Positions 47,858 to 56,411 of a DNA stretch of 64,000 bases are shown piece by piece; the first letter of the stretch is position 1, and each line of letters starts with the position of its first letter. Made by a program: the position numbers and the translations under genes. Source of the DNA: an uncultured Mollicutes bacterium (GTDB lineage: Bacteria; Bacillota_I; Bacilli_A; RFN20; CAG-826); contig CAMESG010000001.1 of NCBI GenBank assembly GCA_945936135.1, positions 1 through 64,000 of the forward strand. The letters run 5' to 3'. The notes beneath the pieces are model-generated. The model saw only the letters and a program-made list of their open reading frames with translations, was not told where the DNA came from and did not search any database.

Positions 47858-49003
47858 ATGTCGAAACTGAATTTGGTTCGCCGTTGCTATAGCTGCGGTG
47901 CGATCTTGCAGGATGGAGATCCCGCAGCCCCTGGCTATATCAGCCCGGAGGTCTTGCTAAAGCAAGATGCGCTCGTGCTTTTCTGCAACCATTGCTACGA
48001 ACAGCAAAAATACAACCTCCTCGACCATGATCTCACTTGCTCGCCGGATTACCTCACAATGATGCAGGATGCTGCCGCGACCGACGCTCTTGTCGTCTGC
48101 ATCGTCGATTTGTTTTCCTTTGAACTCGCCTTCCCTTCCGATTGCATGAACATCATCAAGGACAATCGCCTGCTCGTGATCGCGAATAAGCGCGACTTAT
48201 TACCGAAAAACATCGATGAAGACACGTTAAGGGAATACGTTGCCCATCGTTTCCGCATGGCGAGAGTCAAAGTCAACAAAGAGGACGTCTTCCTCGCTTC
48301 CATCAACTCCCTGGACCACGATCGGTCGCTTTGGAAGGAAATCGATCAACGGCGCCAACGCCATGATGTTTACGCCATCGGTGCATCTGGCGCCGGAAAA
48401 ACCATGTTGTTATCGGCGTTTCTTCGCAGTTATAAGAACAAAACCCCGAAATCTGTCGTTACCGAGAATTATCCCGGAACGAATCTTGCGGTCATGCAGA
48501 TCCCCTTGGATTCTTCAAGCTGGATCTACGATACTCCGGGTACGCCGTTAACGAATTCGATCACCTACCATTTACCGGTATCGGTCGCAAAACTTTGCGT
48601 TCCAAGCGAAGTCATCAAACCTCGTTCCTATTCCTTGATGGCGGGTGACGAATTGTTCCTTGGCGGCTTAGCGCGCATTGCCCTAAAAGAAGGAAGACGG
48701 ACCGAAATCACCTATTTTGGAGCGAAAACCATTCGCCCGGTGCGCGTGCGAAATAAAGATCCCGAAGCCACGTTCCTGCGTGGTATCCGCAGCGGCGATC
48801 TAGAGCCCACAAGCCCAGCCCTCTGTCATCCGAACCATTTCGCGGTTTACGACATCGAAGTCGAAGAAACCGGCGATCGGGATATCGGTATTGCGGGATT
48901 CGGCTGGATTCGATTCCGTGGCGATGGCCAGACGTTCCGAATCTACGTCCCGAAAGGCGTCGGTGTCTACACGAGCCGTTCGAAGATTCCGAATTCTAAA
49001 TAA
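47858..49003 (+). CDS. yqeH: Ribosome-assembly GTPase YqeH
   Basis: Circularly permuted GTPase for 30S assembly. The N-terminal zinc finger CYSCGAILQ pairs with CNHCYEQ. The G motifs come in permuted order: NKRDLLP (G4) before the P-loop GASGAGKT, then DTPG. The C-terminal RNA-binding domain is complete at 381 residues. Ribosome site AAGGAGG is in the end of yqeG. Confidence 0.96.
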   Translation: MSKLNLVRRCYSCGAILQDGDPAAPGYISPEVLLKQDALVLFCNHCYEQQKYNLLDHDLTCSPDYLTMMQDAAATDALVVCIVDLFSFELAFPSDCMNIIKDNRLLVIANKRDLLPKNIDEDTLREYVAHRFRMARVKVNKEDVFLASINSLDHDRSLWKEIDQRRQRHDVYAIGASGAGKTMLLSAFLRSYKNKTPKSVVTENYPGTNLAVMQIPLDSSSWIYDTPGTPLTNSITYHLPVSVAKLCVPSEVIKPRSYSLMAGDELFLGGLARIALKEGRRTEITYFGAKTIRPVRVRNKDPEATFLRGIRSGDLEPTSPALCHPNHFAVYDIEVEETGDRDIGIAGFGWIRFRGDGQTFRIYVPKGVGVYTSRSKIPNSK

Positions 49004-49020
49004 GTAAAGGATTACCGAAT

Positions 49021-49329
49021 ATGTTGAAACCCTATCAAAAGGCCTATCTCAAAAGTCTTGCCAATTCTATCGACCATCGCCATTTGCTCGGCAAAGGCGA
49101 ATTGGATGATTCCTTCCTCGGAAGCCTTGACGCCGCCTTGGAGGCCAATGAGTTGATCAAGGTGAGCATCTTGCCCTCTTCCGGCAGCAAAGCCAAAGAC
49201 GTCGGCAAAGCGCTTGAAGAGAAATTGAATGCCGACGTTGTCCAAATCATTGGGCGCGTCATCGTTTTGTATCGCCGCAGCGTCAAGCATCCGAAGATCG
49301 AGGTTCCTTGCCGCAAGGAGGACCGATAA
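49021..49329 (+). CDS. yhbY: YhbY-type (CRM-domain) RNA-binding protein
   Basis: Small CRM-domain protein that binds pre-ribosomal RNA. It shows the start LKPYQKAYLKSLA, the middle LLGKGEL where the family has a Gly-Lys-Gly loop, NELIKVSIL, and the end VVQIIGRVIVLYR. 102 residues, single domain. It lies between yqeH and nadD as in Bacillus, with aroE missing. The next gene begins 6 bases after the stop. Confidence 0.93.
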   Translation: MLKPYQKAYLKSLANSIDHRHLLGKGELDDSFLGSLDAALEANELIKVSILPSSGSKAKDVGKALEEKLNADVVQIIGRVIVLYRRSVKHPKIEVPCRKEDR

Positions 49330-49335
49330 AGGCCG

Positions 49336-50436
49336 ATGGAAAACATCGTGCTCTACGGGGGGAGCTTTGATCCCGTCCACAACGGGCATTTGCGTTTGGC
49401 GCGCGCCGCGAGCTTGCGACTAAACGCGAATGTGATTTTCGTTCCCTCCAAGAGCCTTCCCTCCAAAACCCTTTGCGCGCCCGCGGAACATCGACTCGCC
49501 ATGCTTCGCCTTGCCGTGAAGAATGAGCTTTCAACCGGTTATTCGGTATCGACCTTTGAATTGAGATCGAGAGAAGAAAACACCTATTGGGTGGATACCC
49601 TCAAATTCTTCAAGGCCAAATACCCGAAAGCCAAACTCTATTTCCTTTTGGGCGCGGATCAAGTCAACCAATTCCCCCATTGGAAGGATCCAGACGTTTG
49701 TTGCAGCCTCGCGACGCCTTTGTATTGCGTTAGAGACGGCGTCAAACTCGACGACAACGTATTGAAGCGATATCGGATGCAACGACTGCCATACGATAAG
49801 GCAGGCCCCGTATCTTCCTCGGCGATCCGTTCCTTGCAATCGATGGATGTGCCTATGTGCGTTCGCGATTACATCGAGAAGAACCAACTTTATTATTTTC
49901 AGAAGATCGCGACGCGGGTTTCTTCCAAACGCCTCGTTCATTGCGTCTCGGTCGCTAGATTATCCTACGAGATCGCGATAAGAAATCGCTTGCCGCGTCC
50001 TGAAACGGCCTACATCGCAGGGCTCCTCCATGATATCGGTAAGGCTATACCGAAATCTGAAGCGATTCCTATGATGCAGGAATACTTTCCGGATTATGTT
50101 GATTTCCCTGCGTGGACCTTTCATCAATTCTTGGGCGTCGTTTTAGCAAAACAAGAGTTCCATATCACCGACGGAAGCATCCTCGATGCGATTTGCTATC
50201 ACGCGACAGGGAAAGCGCATATGAATACGCTTGGGAAAATCATTTACAGCGCGGATAAAACCGATCCATTGAGGGGATATGATTCTTCCAAGTTGATTTC
50301 TGCCTGCGTCAAGAACGCGCATTTAGGATTCATTGAGGTGCTTAGAGAAAACAGGATTTATTTGCTGAATAAAGGATGGGATGTTGATAACCGCCTTACC
50401 GAAGAATGCATGAAATTATATTTAGGAGTGAAATAA
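49336..50436 (+). CDS. NadD-YqeK fusion: NaMN adenylyltransferase and HD hydrolase
   Basis: Two enzymes in one 366-residue chain. Residues 1-190 are NadD, which makes NaAD from NaMN and ATP: GGSFDPVHNGH gives His15-x2-His18, and SSSAIRS is the C-terminal motif. Residues 195-366 are YqeK, an HD-domain hydrolase (AGLLHDIGK near 230, YHATG, SADKTDP) thought to cleave Ap4A. In Bacillus these are adjacent separate genes. I see no stop or frameshift at the junction. The fusion also occurs in mollicute-related lineages, by memory. Confidence 0.95.
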   Translation: MENIVLYGGSFDPVHNGHLRLARAASLRLNANVIFVPSKSLPSKTLCAPAEHRLAMLRLAVKNELSTGYSVSTFELRSREENTYWVDTLKFFKAKYPKAKLYFLLGADQVNQFPHWKDPDVCCSLATPLYCVRDGVKLDDNVLKRYRMQRLPYDKAGPVSSSAIRSLQSMDVPMCVRDYIEKNQLYYFQKIATRVSSKRLVHCVSVARLSYEIAIRNRLPRPETAYIAGLLHDIGKAIPKSEAIPMMQEYFPDYVDFPAWTFHQFLGVVLAKQEFHITDGSILDAICYHATGKAHMNTLGKIIYSADKTDPLRGYDSSKLISACVKNAHLGFIEVLRENRIYLLNKGWDVDNRLTEECMKLYLGVK

Positions 50437-50439
50437 ACC

Positions 50440-50790
50440 ATGACAAAAAACAAACCTTTGAGCTTAACGCTCGCTGAATCGGTTTTGGAGGAACACAAAG
50501 CCGAGGGAATCGAGATCATCGACGTTGAGGATTTCTCCCCGTTTGCTTCCTATTATCTTTTGGCCACGGCGCCGAATCCGCGTGCGTTAGGTGCATACAA
50601 AGACTATCTTGAAGAGGCTTTTGAAAAGAATGGAATTGACGTTCCAGTTTCCGAAGGCAAACCGGAATCCGGTTGGGTGATCGTCCAGGGCGGCGAAGTC
50701 ATCTGTCAATTATTCTTAGCGCCGAACCGCAAAGAAATCGATCTTGCTGGATTGCTCAAAAACATCCAAAGCAAGAGTTCGAATCAATAA
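50440..50790 (+). CDS. rsfS: Ribosomal silencing factor RsfS
   Basis: Binds uL14 and blocks subunit joining when nutrients are scarce. 116 residues with DVEDFSPFASYYLLATAPN, SGWVIVQGGEVICQLF and a C-terminal helix; these match the family in order and spacing. The usual DxxS sequence around DVEDFSPFA is kept in form. It is the last gene of the yqeG cluster and is followed by a terminator. Confidence 0.94.
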   Translation: MTKNKPLSLTLAESVLEEHKAEGIEIIDVEDFSPFASYYLLATAPNPRALGAYKDYLEEAFEKNGIDVPVSEGKPESGWVIVQGGEVICQLFLAPNRKEIDLAGLLKNIQSKSSNQ

Positions 50791-50813
50791 TCACGAATAG
50801 AATTAGTTGATTT

Positions 50814-50843
50814 AGCCACGAATTAATCGTGGCTTTTTCTTTT
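50814..50843 (+). terminator. rsfS terminator
   Basis: 8-bp perfect stem AGCCACGA/TCGTGGCT with a 5-base loop and a T-rich tail. Confidence 0.93.
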
Positions 50844-50860
50844 CCATTACATGAACTTCG

Positions 50861-50876
50861 CATAATGTCCATTATG
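50861..50876. promoter_or_regulatory. Orphan palindrome CATAATG-TC-CATTATG
   Basis: A perfect 7-bp inverted repeat around two bases. Its form recalls binding sites of Fur-family regulators, but no gene begins downstream on either strand, so a regulatory role is uncertain. Confidence 0.3.
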
Positions 50877-50989
50877 TTAACTATTTAATTTGAAAGTTAG
50901 ATATATCCTTATTATTTAGAATAAGAACCAATATTCCGACCGATTGTGCTTAGCTTTTACACCATTCTAAAACACTTTTCCACATATAC

Positions 50990-51002
50990 TAAATAACTAC
51001 TA
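50990..51002 (-). repeat. TAGTAGTTATTTA element
   Basis: A copy of the dispersed motif on the minus strand, beyond the terminator of the ABC permease gene. A shorter plus-strand copy (TTAGTAGTT) lies at 51075-51083. Confidence 0.4.
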
Positions 51003-51124
51003 CTGCCTTCAATTCTCTTCTTTCGATGCCTCCGACACTTTTATGTTAGATTGAGGGTAGTCTTACCTTCAAAATTAGTAGTTCCTCTACCCTTTCTTGA
51101 TTGGTCTTCGTATCTCTGCTTGAG

Positions 51125-51154
51125 GATAAAAAAGCGCCCTCGGAATGAGGGCGC
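51125..51154 (-). terminator. Terminator of the ABC importer operon
   Basis: Perfect 8-bp GC-rich stem GCGCCCTC/GAGGGCGC with a 5-base loop. On the minus strand it is followed by a T run. It lies 10 bases beyond the permease stop. Confidence 0.94.
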
Positions 51155-51164
51155 AAAGAAATTT

Positions 51165-51986
51165 CTATCTTCGGTTTCCTTTTCGTTTGCTCTTGTGCTT
51201 TATCACGAACATCGGGATGTCTAAGACGAACATCAGGAGCAATGCAATAACGCTGTAAGGAAGGATGGACTCTACTTTCAACATGGGATTCGTTTGACAT
51301 TCCATGATTAAGCTTCCGATCCCATAATGCGTCGCGCTGTTCGCGCTCAGGACCTCGGACATGATCGTCACCTTCAAACTCAAGCCCAAGGATTGGGCAA
51401 TCCCTAACGATATATAAGGGAAAGCATCTGGCCAAAGAACGAAGACCACGGATTTCAAGGAACGCCGCCCAGATTCCAAGGCCAAGGCATCCAAGACTTC
51501 TGCTTCTTCTTCGCGGATTCCTTTTACGAAGGCTTCGTAAAGAATTGGGAAAGCCACGAAAAAGGTCAACACGGAAGGAATGTAATCCGCATAGGCCAAT
51601 TTCCCGGGGACGATCCATAACGCGCCGAGAATCAAAACGATCGCCGCCGTAGGGATGGTCTTGAAGAAAACGATGAAAGGTTTCAACGTATCTTCGAGTT
51701 TGGAAAACAACGCCCCTAAGGTTCCTAAGCCCATCGCGAGAACAAAGCTGATCGCAAAACCGATGATCAATCGTAACAAGGTCCAGCCAATCGCGCTCCA
51801 AGTTATCGGTGCTGCGTTACCGAATAATAACTCCCCCATGGAAAGGAAAGTTTCCCAAGGATTTAAAACGATCGATGATCCCTGGCTCGCTAAGGCTGCA
51901 GAGAGGATCCACCACATGGCAAGAAACAAAAAGACCCCCAATCCGAAGAATAGAGGGAATTGATACGGGGGTCTTTTCTTGTTCAT
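51165..51986 (-). CDS. ABC importer permease, SsuC/TauC type
   Basis: Membrane subunit of an importer of the nitrate/sulfonate/taurine/thiamine-precursor class. 273 residues with about six helices and the ATPase-contact loop EVLDALALESGRRSLKSV (the EAA-like loop, near 165-185). The basic C-terminus is cytoplasmic. The start is 3 bases after the binding-protein gene. No ATPase gene is present in this operon. The substrate cannot be told from sequence. Confidence 0.88.
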   Translation of the reverse strand: MNKKRPPYQFPLFFGLGVFLFLAMWWILSAALASQGSSIVLNPWETFLSMGELLFGNAAPITWSAIGWTLLRLIIGFAISFVLAMGLGTLGALFSKLEDTLKPFIVFFKTIPTAAIVLILGALWIVPGKLAYADYIPSVLTFFVAFPILYEAFVKGIREEEAEVLDALALESGRRSLKSVVFVLWPDAFPYISLGIAQSLGLSLKVTIMSEVLSANSATHYGIGSLIMECQTNPMLKVESILPYSVIALLLMFVLDIPMFVIKHKSKRKGNRR

Positions 51987-51989
51987 GGT

Positions 51990-53021
51990 TTATCCAAGGA
52001 ATAGATTGCTATCAAAGACGGGCGCGCCAAGCGCAGTTTGAAAGGAATTCGCGTAATCCATCTTCTTTTGCTTGGTATCAAGATCCGTATGGTAATGGAA
52101 AGGATTCGCGGTTGCCCCATGAAGGTTGACCATCGTCTGGATCGCCGAAGAATGGAGGCCGAAGCGTTTGTTTATGTTCCCTTCTTCATCAGACTCGGCG
52201 ACCTTTGAGGCGATCGGAGCCAAATCAGAGGCGACGTCTTGGATCGCTTGCTTCGTGACGTTCAACCAAGCGTCGATCGCGTCTTTGTGTTCGACGTAGG
52301 ATGTTTTGTTCACGAAGATCGCTGCCGCAGGGACGTCCGCCCCATCGTGAGCTTTCTTGAACTCTGCCTGGATGTCGTAAACAAGATTCAAGGGCAATCC
52401 CTCGGCCTTAAAACGGCTCATAAGCGCAGAATAGGCTGGCTCCGCGAGGATGTAATAATCGTAAGGATCGTTTTCAACCGAGCCCGCTTTAAGCAAAGAG
52501 GAAAGATCTTTTTGGACGTCGGAGACGGCGGCGCCATAGGTGATCGATACGTCGGTCGAAGAAGCGTATTCGCCCCAAGACCAGGCGTTTTTCGCTAAGT
52601 CGCGGAAGGCTTTCGAGACGTTGCCCATGTTCATGAAGGCGTCGACTCTAGGTTTGGAATCCCAGGTTTTCGACGCGTCATGCTGCGTGGAGACCACATA
52701 GAAGGTGCCTCCGCTGATCCACTCGGCCAAAACGTAGTTGCGGTTGTTCGTTGCAATGTTTGTCAAAGCCTGGGAGCCATCGAAAACGAGCGCATCGTAG
52801 GCATTGTCCGCAAAATGGGGGAGGACATCCTTCGCGGGATTCGAAGAAGAAAGCCAGTTCTCGTTGCTTGCTTGGTTATAGAAAGCAAGCGTCGGGGCGC
52901 CCGTCGGGGTGGCCCATTTTACTTCATAGGAAGGCTCTGCCTCGCTAGAAGAGGATGTTTCGTTGGAGCATCCCGCCAAGCTCAAAAGAAGCAAGGGCAT
53001 CAAGAATATCGTTTTGTTCAT
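51990..53021 (-). CDS. ABC importer substrate-binding lipoprotein
   Basis: A 343-residue lipoprotein: signal peptide MNKTIFLMPLLLLSLAGC with lipidated Cys18, then a Ser/Glu linker. The mature part resembles the SsuA/ThiY fold: VKWATPTGAPTLAFYNQA at the start of lobe 1, and YYILAEPAYSALMSRF at the lobe crossing. It begins 10 bases after deoB and may share its transcript, though the ribosome site is weak. Linkage to deoB and recycled nucleoside parts hints at a pyrimidine- or thiamine-related ligand, which is speculation. Confidence 0.85.
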   Translation of the reverse strand: MNKTIFLMPLLLLSLAGCSNETSSSSEAEPSYEVKWATPTGAPTLAFYNQASNENWLSSSNPAKDVLPHFADNAYDALVFDGSQALTNIATNNRNYVLAEWISGGTFYVVSTQHDASKTWDSKPRVDAFMNMGNVSKAFRDLAKNAWSWGEYASSTDVSITYGAAVSDVQKDLSSLLKAGSVENDPYDYYILAEPAYSALMSRFKAEGLPLNLVYDIQAEFKKAHDGADVPAAAIFVNKTSYVEHKDAIDAWLNVTKQAIQDVASDLAPIASKVAESDEEGNINKRFGLHSSAIQTMVNLHGATANPFHYHTDLDTKQKKMDYANSFQTALGAPVFDSNLFLG

Positions 53022-53030
53022 AATCGTGTC

Positions 53031-54242
53031 TTATTCTTCGAATATCGCCGCTAAGGGTTTGCCAAGGAGGTGCTTGGGCTTACGGAGGTGGAAATTCTCC
53101 AAGACCGTCGCGCCAATCGCGCCGAAAGTATCCTGTTCTTCGAGCTTACGACCTTTTTTAAAGGCAGGGCTATAAAGCAGCAAGGGCACGCGTTCGCGGG
53201 TATGGTCCGTTCCTTTGAAGATCGGATCGTTCCCGTGGTCTGCGGTGATCATCAATAGATCGTCTTCTTTCATGAAGGAGAGGAATTCTCCGACGCGCTT
53301 ATCGAAGGCTTCGAGGGCCCTTGCATAACCAACGGGGTTGCGGCGGTGGCCGAATTCGCTATCGAACTCGACGAGGTTCACGAAGCACATCCCGGTGAAA
53401 TCGAAATTCTTCAATTGATCGATCGTCTTGTCCATTCCGTCTTCATTGCTGACGGTGTGGACGGTTCTCGTGACGCCCGCGCCATTGAAGATGTCGCTGA
53501 TCTTGCCAACACAAGACGTCTCGAAGCCGTTGGCTTTCAAAACGTCCATCGCGGTGGATTCTTCGGGGCTGAGCGCATAATCGTGGCGATCGCCGCCAAC
53601 GCGCTTGAAATTGTCCTTGTTTGTTCCGATATAAGGTCTAGCGATAACACGACCGACCTTCCATTCGGGACGCATGCAGAGTTCACGGGCGATTTCGCAG
53701 CAGCGATAGAGTTCTTGGACGCCCGTGACTTCTTCGTGGGCGGCGATTTGGAGGACGCTATCCGCCGAAGTGTAGACGATCAGGGAGTTGTCCCTCATTT
53801 GCTCTTCGCCAAGCTTCACGAGGATTTCGGTGCCCGAAGAAGAATAGTTGCCGATGCAGGCGTGGCCCGTGCGTTTTTCGAGTTCATCGATCAACTCTTT
53901 CGGGAACCCGGTATCGGTAAAGGTTTGGAAGGGCTTTTGGGTGTTGATGCCCATCATCTCCCAGTGGCCGGTCATCGTGTCTTTGCCGCGGCTCGTCTCT
54001 CTTAGGGTCAAGCAATAGGCGTGGGGATGATCGCGATTTGGCGTGACGCCGGGGATGTTTGATAGTTCGCCTAGGCCCATAGCTTCCATGTTCGGAACCT
54101 TGAGGCCGCCGACAGATTCGGCCGCGTGGCGGAGCGTGTGGCTCCCGACGTCGCCGAAATCTGCGGCATCCGGCTCTTCGCCAATGCCAACGGAGTCTGC
54201 GACAATCACGAAGATCCGCTTAAATTTATAGGATGAATTCAT
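53031..54242 (-). CDS. deoB: Phosphopentomutase DeoB
   Basis: Interconverts (deoxy)ribose-1- and -5-phosphate in nucleoside breakdown. Alkaline-phosphatase-type metal sites: FVIVADSVGIGEEPDAAD, the catalytic Thr in GKDTMTGHWEM, and ITADHGNDP and GTDHTRE. The ATG at 54242 follows AGGAG; the frame is open upstream inside xerD. 403 residues, normal. Its product feeds deoC. Confidence 0.97.
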   Translation of the reverse strand: MNSSYKFKRIFVIVADSVGIGEEPDAADFGDVGSHTLRHAAESVGGLKVPNMEAMGLGELSNIPGVTPNRDHPHAYCLTLRETSRGKDTMTGHWEMMGINTQKPFQTFTDTGFPKELIDELEKRTGHACIGNYSSSGTEILVKLGEEQMRDNSLIVYTSADSVLQIAAHEEVTGVQELYRCCEIARELCMRPEWKVGRVIARPYIGTNKDNFKRVGGDRHDYALSPEESTAMDVLKANGFETSCVGKISDIFNGAGVTRTVHTVSNEDGMDKTIDQLKNFDFTGMCFVNLVEFDSEFGHRRNPVGYARALEAFDKRVGEFLSFMKEDDLLMITADHGNDPIFKGTDHTRERVPLLLYSPAFKKGRKLEEQDTFGAIGATVLENFHLRKPKHLLGKPLAAIFEE

Positions 54243-54276
54243 AGATTTTATCTCCTGGCTTAAGTATACCCCGCTT

Positions 54277-55179
54277 CTAATCGCGGTTCGAGAATTTTGC
54301 ATAGGCTTTGAGGATCCTGCGTTCCGAAACGTGAGTGTAGATCTCCGTGGTCGATAGATGCGCATGTCCCAACATCTCTTGGACGGCTCTTAGCTTTGCG
54401 CCCCCTTCTAGGAGATGGGTTGCGAAACAGTGCCTTAAGGTATGGGGGCTAATTTCCTTATCGATGCCCGCTCTTGCGGCGTATTTCCTTACGCTTAGGA
54501 AGAAATATTGACGGGAGATCGGCCCTCCCCTTTGGTTTAAGAAGACATTCTGCGAACGGATGGTTCCTTTCGGGGTGTTCTTTAAAAAGACGGGACGAGC
54601 TTCATCGAGGTATTTCACGAGGTATTCGAGGGCGAATTCTCCGATGGGGACACTTCTTTGCTTGTTGCCCTTGCCACTTCGAACGATGATCCATTGGTTC
54701 TTCAGGCTGATATCGCGGACGCAAAGGGCGCATAACTCACTGACGCGCAGCCCTGTCGCATACATCGTTTCCAGCATCGCCTTGTCGCGGATTTCCGAAG
54801 GCGTCTTGCCTTCTGGAGCATCCAGCAAGGCTTCGACTTCTTCAAAACTCAAAACGACGGGCAGACGCTTTTCCAGGCGGATTTTCGGAGGATTCTTTAA
54901 TGAAAACGAAATGATCCCGTTCTTATATAGAAATCGGTAAAAAGAAACGAGACAAGAGGTTCTCCTCGCCAACGTCGCGGGGGAGCGGCCCTCTTCGCCA
55001 AGCTTGAAGGAAAAATCGTCGGGATCGAAAGGCGTCAAATCATCCGTCCTCTTCTTTTCGGGGAAAAGGCGAAGGAAAATCGTGAGATCCTCTTCATACG
55101 AAGACACGGTCGCTTGCGATAAGCCGCGCCCTGCGAGGAGGTATTCTTTAAACGCCGATATCGCTTCACCGATTTCCAT
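54277..55179 (-). CDS. xerD: Tyrosine recombinase XerD-like
   Basis: Site-specific recombinase for chromosome-dimer resolution at dif. 300 residues: the N-terminal SAM-like core-binding domain (1-95) and the catalytic domain. The catalytic residues are visible in order: Arg in ATGLRVSEL, Lys in SGKGNKQR, His and Arg in HTLRHCFATH, His in LGHAHLSTTE, and Tyr in IYTHV. No partner XerC is in view. It overlaps dinB by 14 bases and precedes deoB. Housekeeping Xer is more likely than a mobile integrase, given the operon. Confidence 0.9.
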   Translation of the reverse strand: MEIGEAISAFKEYLLAGRGLSQATVSSYEEDLTIFLRLFPEKKRTDDLTPFDPDDFSFKLGEEGRSPATLARRTSCLVSFYRFLYKNGIISFSLKNPPKIRLEKRLPVVLSFEEVEALLDAPEGKTPSEIRDKAMLETMYATGLRVSELCALCVRDISLKNQWIIVRSGKGNKQRSVPIGEFALEYLVKYLDEARPVFLKNTPKGTIRSQNVFLNQRGGPISRQYFFLSVRKYAARAGIDKEISPHTLRHCFATHLLEGGAKLRAVQEMLGHAHLSTTEIYTHVSERRILKAYAKFSNRD

Positions 55180-56368
55180 TCTTCTTCTCCTTAATTTCTC
55201 TAGCGCGGATGAATTGATTTTTCCCGCTTTTGCGGTTCAAATCATGGATCAAGAGTTTCGTCTTATCCAACGCTTCGTAATCTTCGTAATTCCAAAGGCT
55301 CATCTGGACGGTTTGACGGGCTTCATCCTCCATTTTCGAGAAGGCAACGCCGATCAAACGGACCTCTTTGCCTTTTAGACGTTCAAAGCATTCGCCCATG
55401 AGCTTCCATGCTTCAAGATAAAGAACCTGCTCCTTATTCGTCGGGGTTTGAACCGTGAACGATTTTGAATGGAGACGGAACTCCGCGTCCTTTAAGGTCA
55501 AGGTAATCGTCGAAACAACTTTATGGCTTTCTTGGAGCTTGCTGGAAAGAGAGACAACCATCGATTTTAAGACGTCCTCGCCTTCTTGCGGGCTAGATAC
55601 GTTCTTCCGCAAAGTCTCCGACATCGAGATGCTCTTTTGATCGGCTTCTTCGATGCAGATCGAATCGTTGCCCCTCCCTTCAATCCAATCTTTCGCGGTG
55701 GAGGCGAATTTTCCTAAGGTTTTCAAGGTCGCGGCATCGTTTTCTTCTAGTTTTCTAGCAAGATCCCCGATGGTTTGAATCCCTAATTGACGTAAGACGG
55801 GTGCCGTTTTCTTTCCTATGCCCCAAAAGTTATCGATGGATAATGGATAGAGGATCTTCTCGATGTCTTTCCGCCGTATCGCGGTCAAGCCCATCGGCTT
55901 TTTTAAGTCGCTTCCCATCTTCGCGAGCCATTTCGTCGGGGCGATCCCGATCGAACACGATAAACCCGTTTCTTCTTTCAAATAGTTCTGCATCCGTCTT
56001 AAGAAACCCAAGGGATCCTTGTTTTTTCCTAATCGCTCGGTCATGTCGACGTAGGCTTCGTCGATGGACGCCATCTCCACGAGCGGGAAAAACTCGCGGA
56101 TTCTCCCGAAGAAAGACCGGCTCATCATCACGTAATAATCAAAATCGGGCGGAAGGATGATCAAATCCTCGCAGCAGGCCTTCGCTTGAAAGGAAGGCTG
56201 GGCGCTATGGACCCCATATTTCCGCGCGGCGTAATTGGCCGTGGAAATAATGCCGCTACGGCCTTCGCCGCCGATCGCCAAAGGCTTGCCTTGCAATTCG
56301 GGATGGCGAATTTCCTCCGCCGAAGCAAAAAAGGCATTTAGATCGATGTGAGCGATGATTTTGCTCAT
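55166..56368 (-). CDS. dinB: DNA polymerase IV (Y family)
   Basis: Translesion polymerase. It starts IIAHIDLNAFFASAEEI with the first catalytic Asp. ASIDEAYVDMT carries the Asp-Glu pair. The thumb helix-hairpin-helix FWGIGKKTAPVLRQLGI and the little-finger domain complete 400 residues. A C-terminal sliding-clamp motif is not evident. xerD overlaps its 3' end. No LexA-type operator was noticed upstream. Confidence 0.96.
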   Translation of the reverse strand: MSKIIAHIDLNAFFASAEEIRHPELQGKPLAIGGEGRSGIISTANYAARKYGVHSAQPSFQAKACCEDLIILPPDFDYYVMMSRSFFGRIREFFPLVEMASIDEAYVDMTERLGKNKDPLGFLRRMQNYLKEETGLSCSIGIAPTKWLAKMGSDLKKPMGLTAIRRKDIEKILYPLSIDNFWGIGKKTAPVLRQLGIQTIGDLARKLEENDAATLKTLGKFASTAKDWIEGRGNDSICIEEADQKSISMSETLRKNVSSPQEGEDVLKSMVVSLSSKLQESHKVVSTITLTLKDAEFRLHSKSFTVQTPTNKEQVLYLEAWKLMGECFERLKGKEVRLIGVAFSKMEDEARQTVQMSLWNYEDYEALDKTKLLIHDLNRKSGKNQFIRAREIKEKKNGNR

Positions 56369-56411
56369 GCATCCATTCTAAACGCCTTTGTCCGTTATGT
56401 TAATAGAACCC

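Larger units (their letters stand above)
50791..51124. other. AT-rich gap after the yqeG-rsfS cluster
   Basis: No gene seen. The stretch holds the rsfS terminator, a 16-base palindrome (50861-50876) and two copies of the TAGTAGTT motif in opposite directions (50990-51002 minus, 51075-51083 plus). I looked for an RNase P or SRP RNA and saw none of their conserved cores. Confidence 0.5.

Noticed and set aside
50791-51164. RNase P or SRP RNA in the gap
   Set aside because: None of the conserved cores is visible, and the stretch is AT-rich with only terminators and short repeats.
54277-55179. Tyrosine recombinase as sign of an integrated element
   Set aside because: It overlaps dinB and is followed by deoB in a housekeeping operon; no att repeats or phage genes lie nearby, so XerD is the simpler reading.
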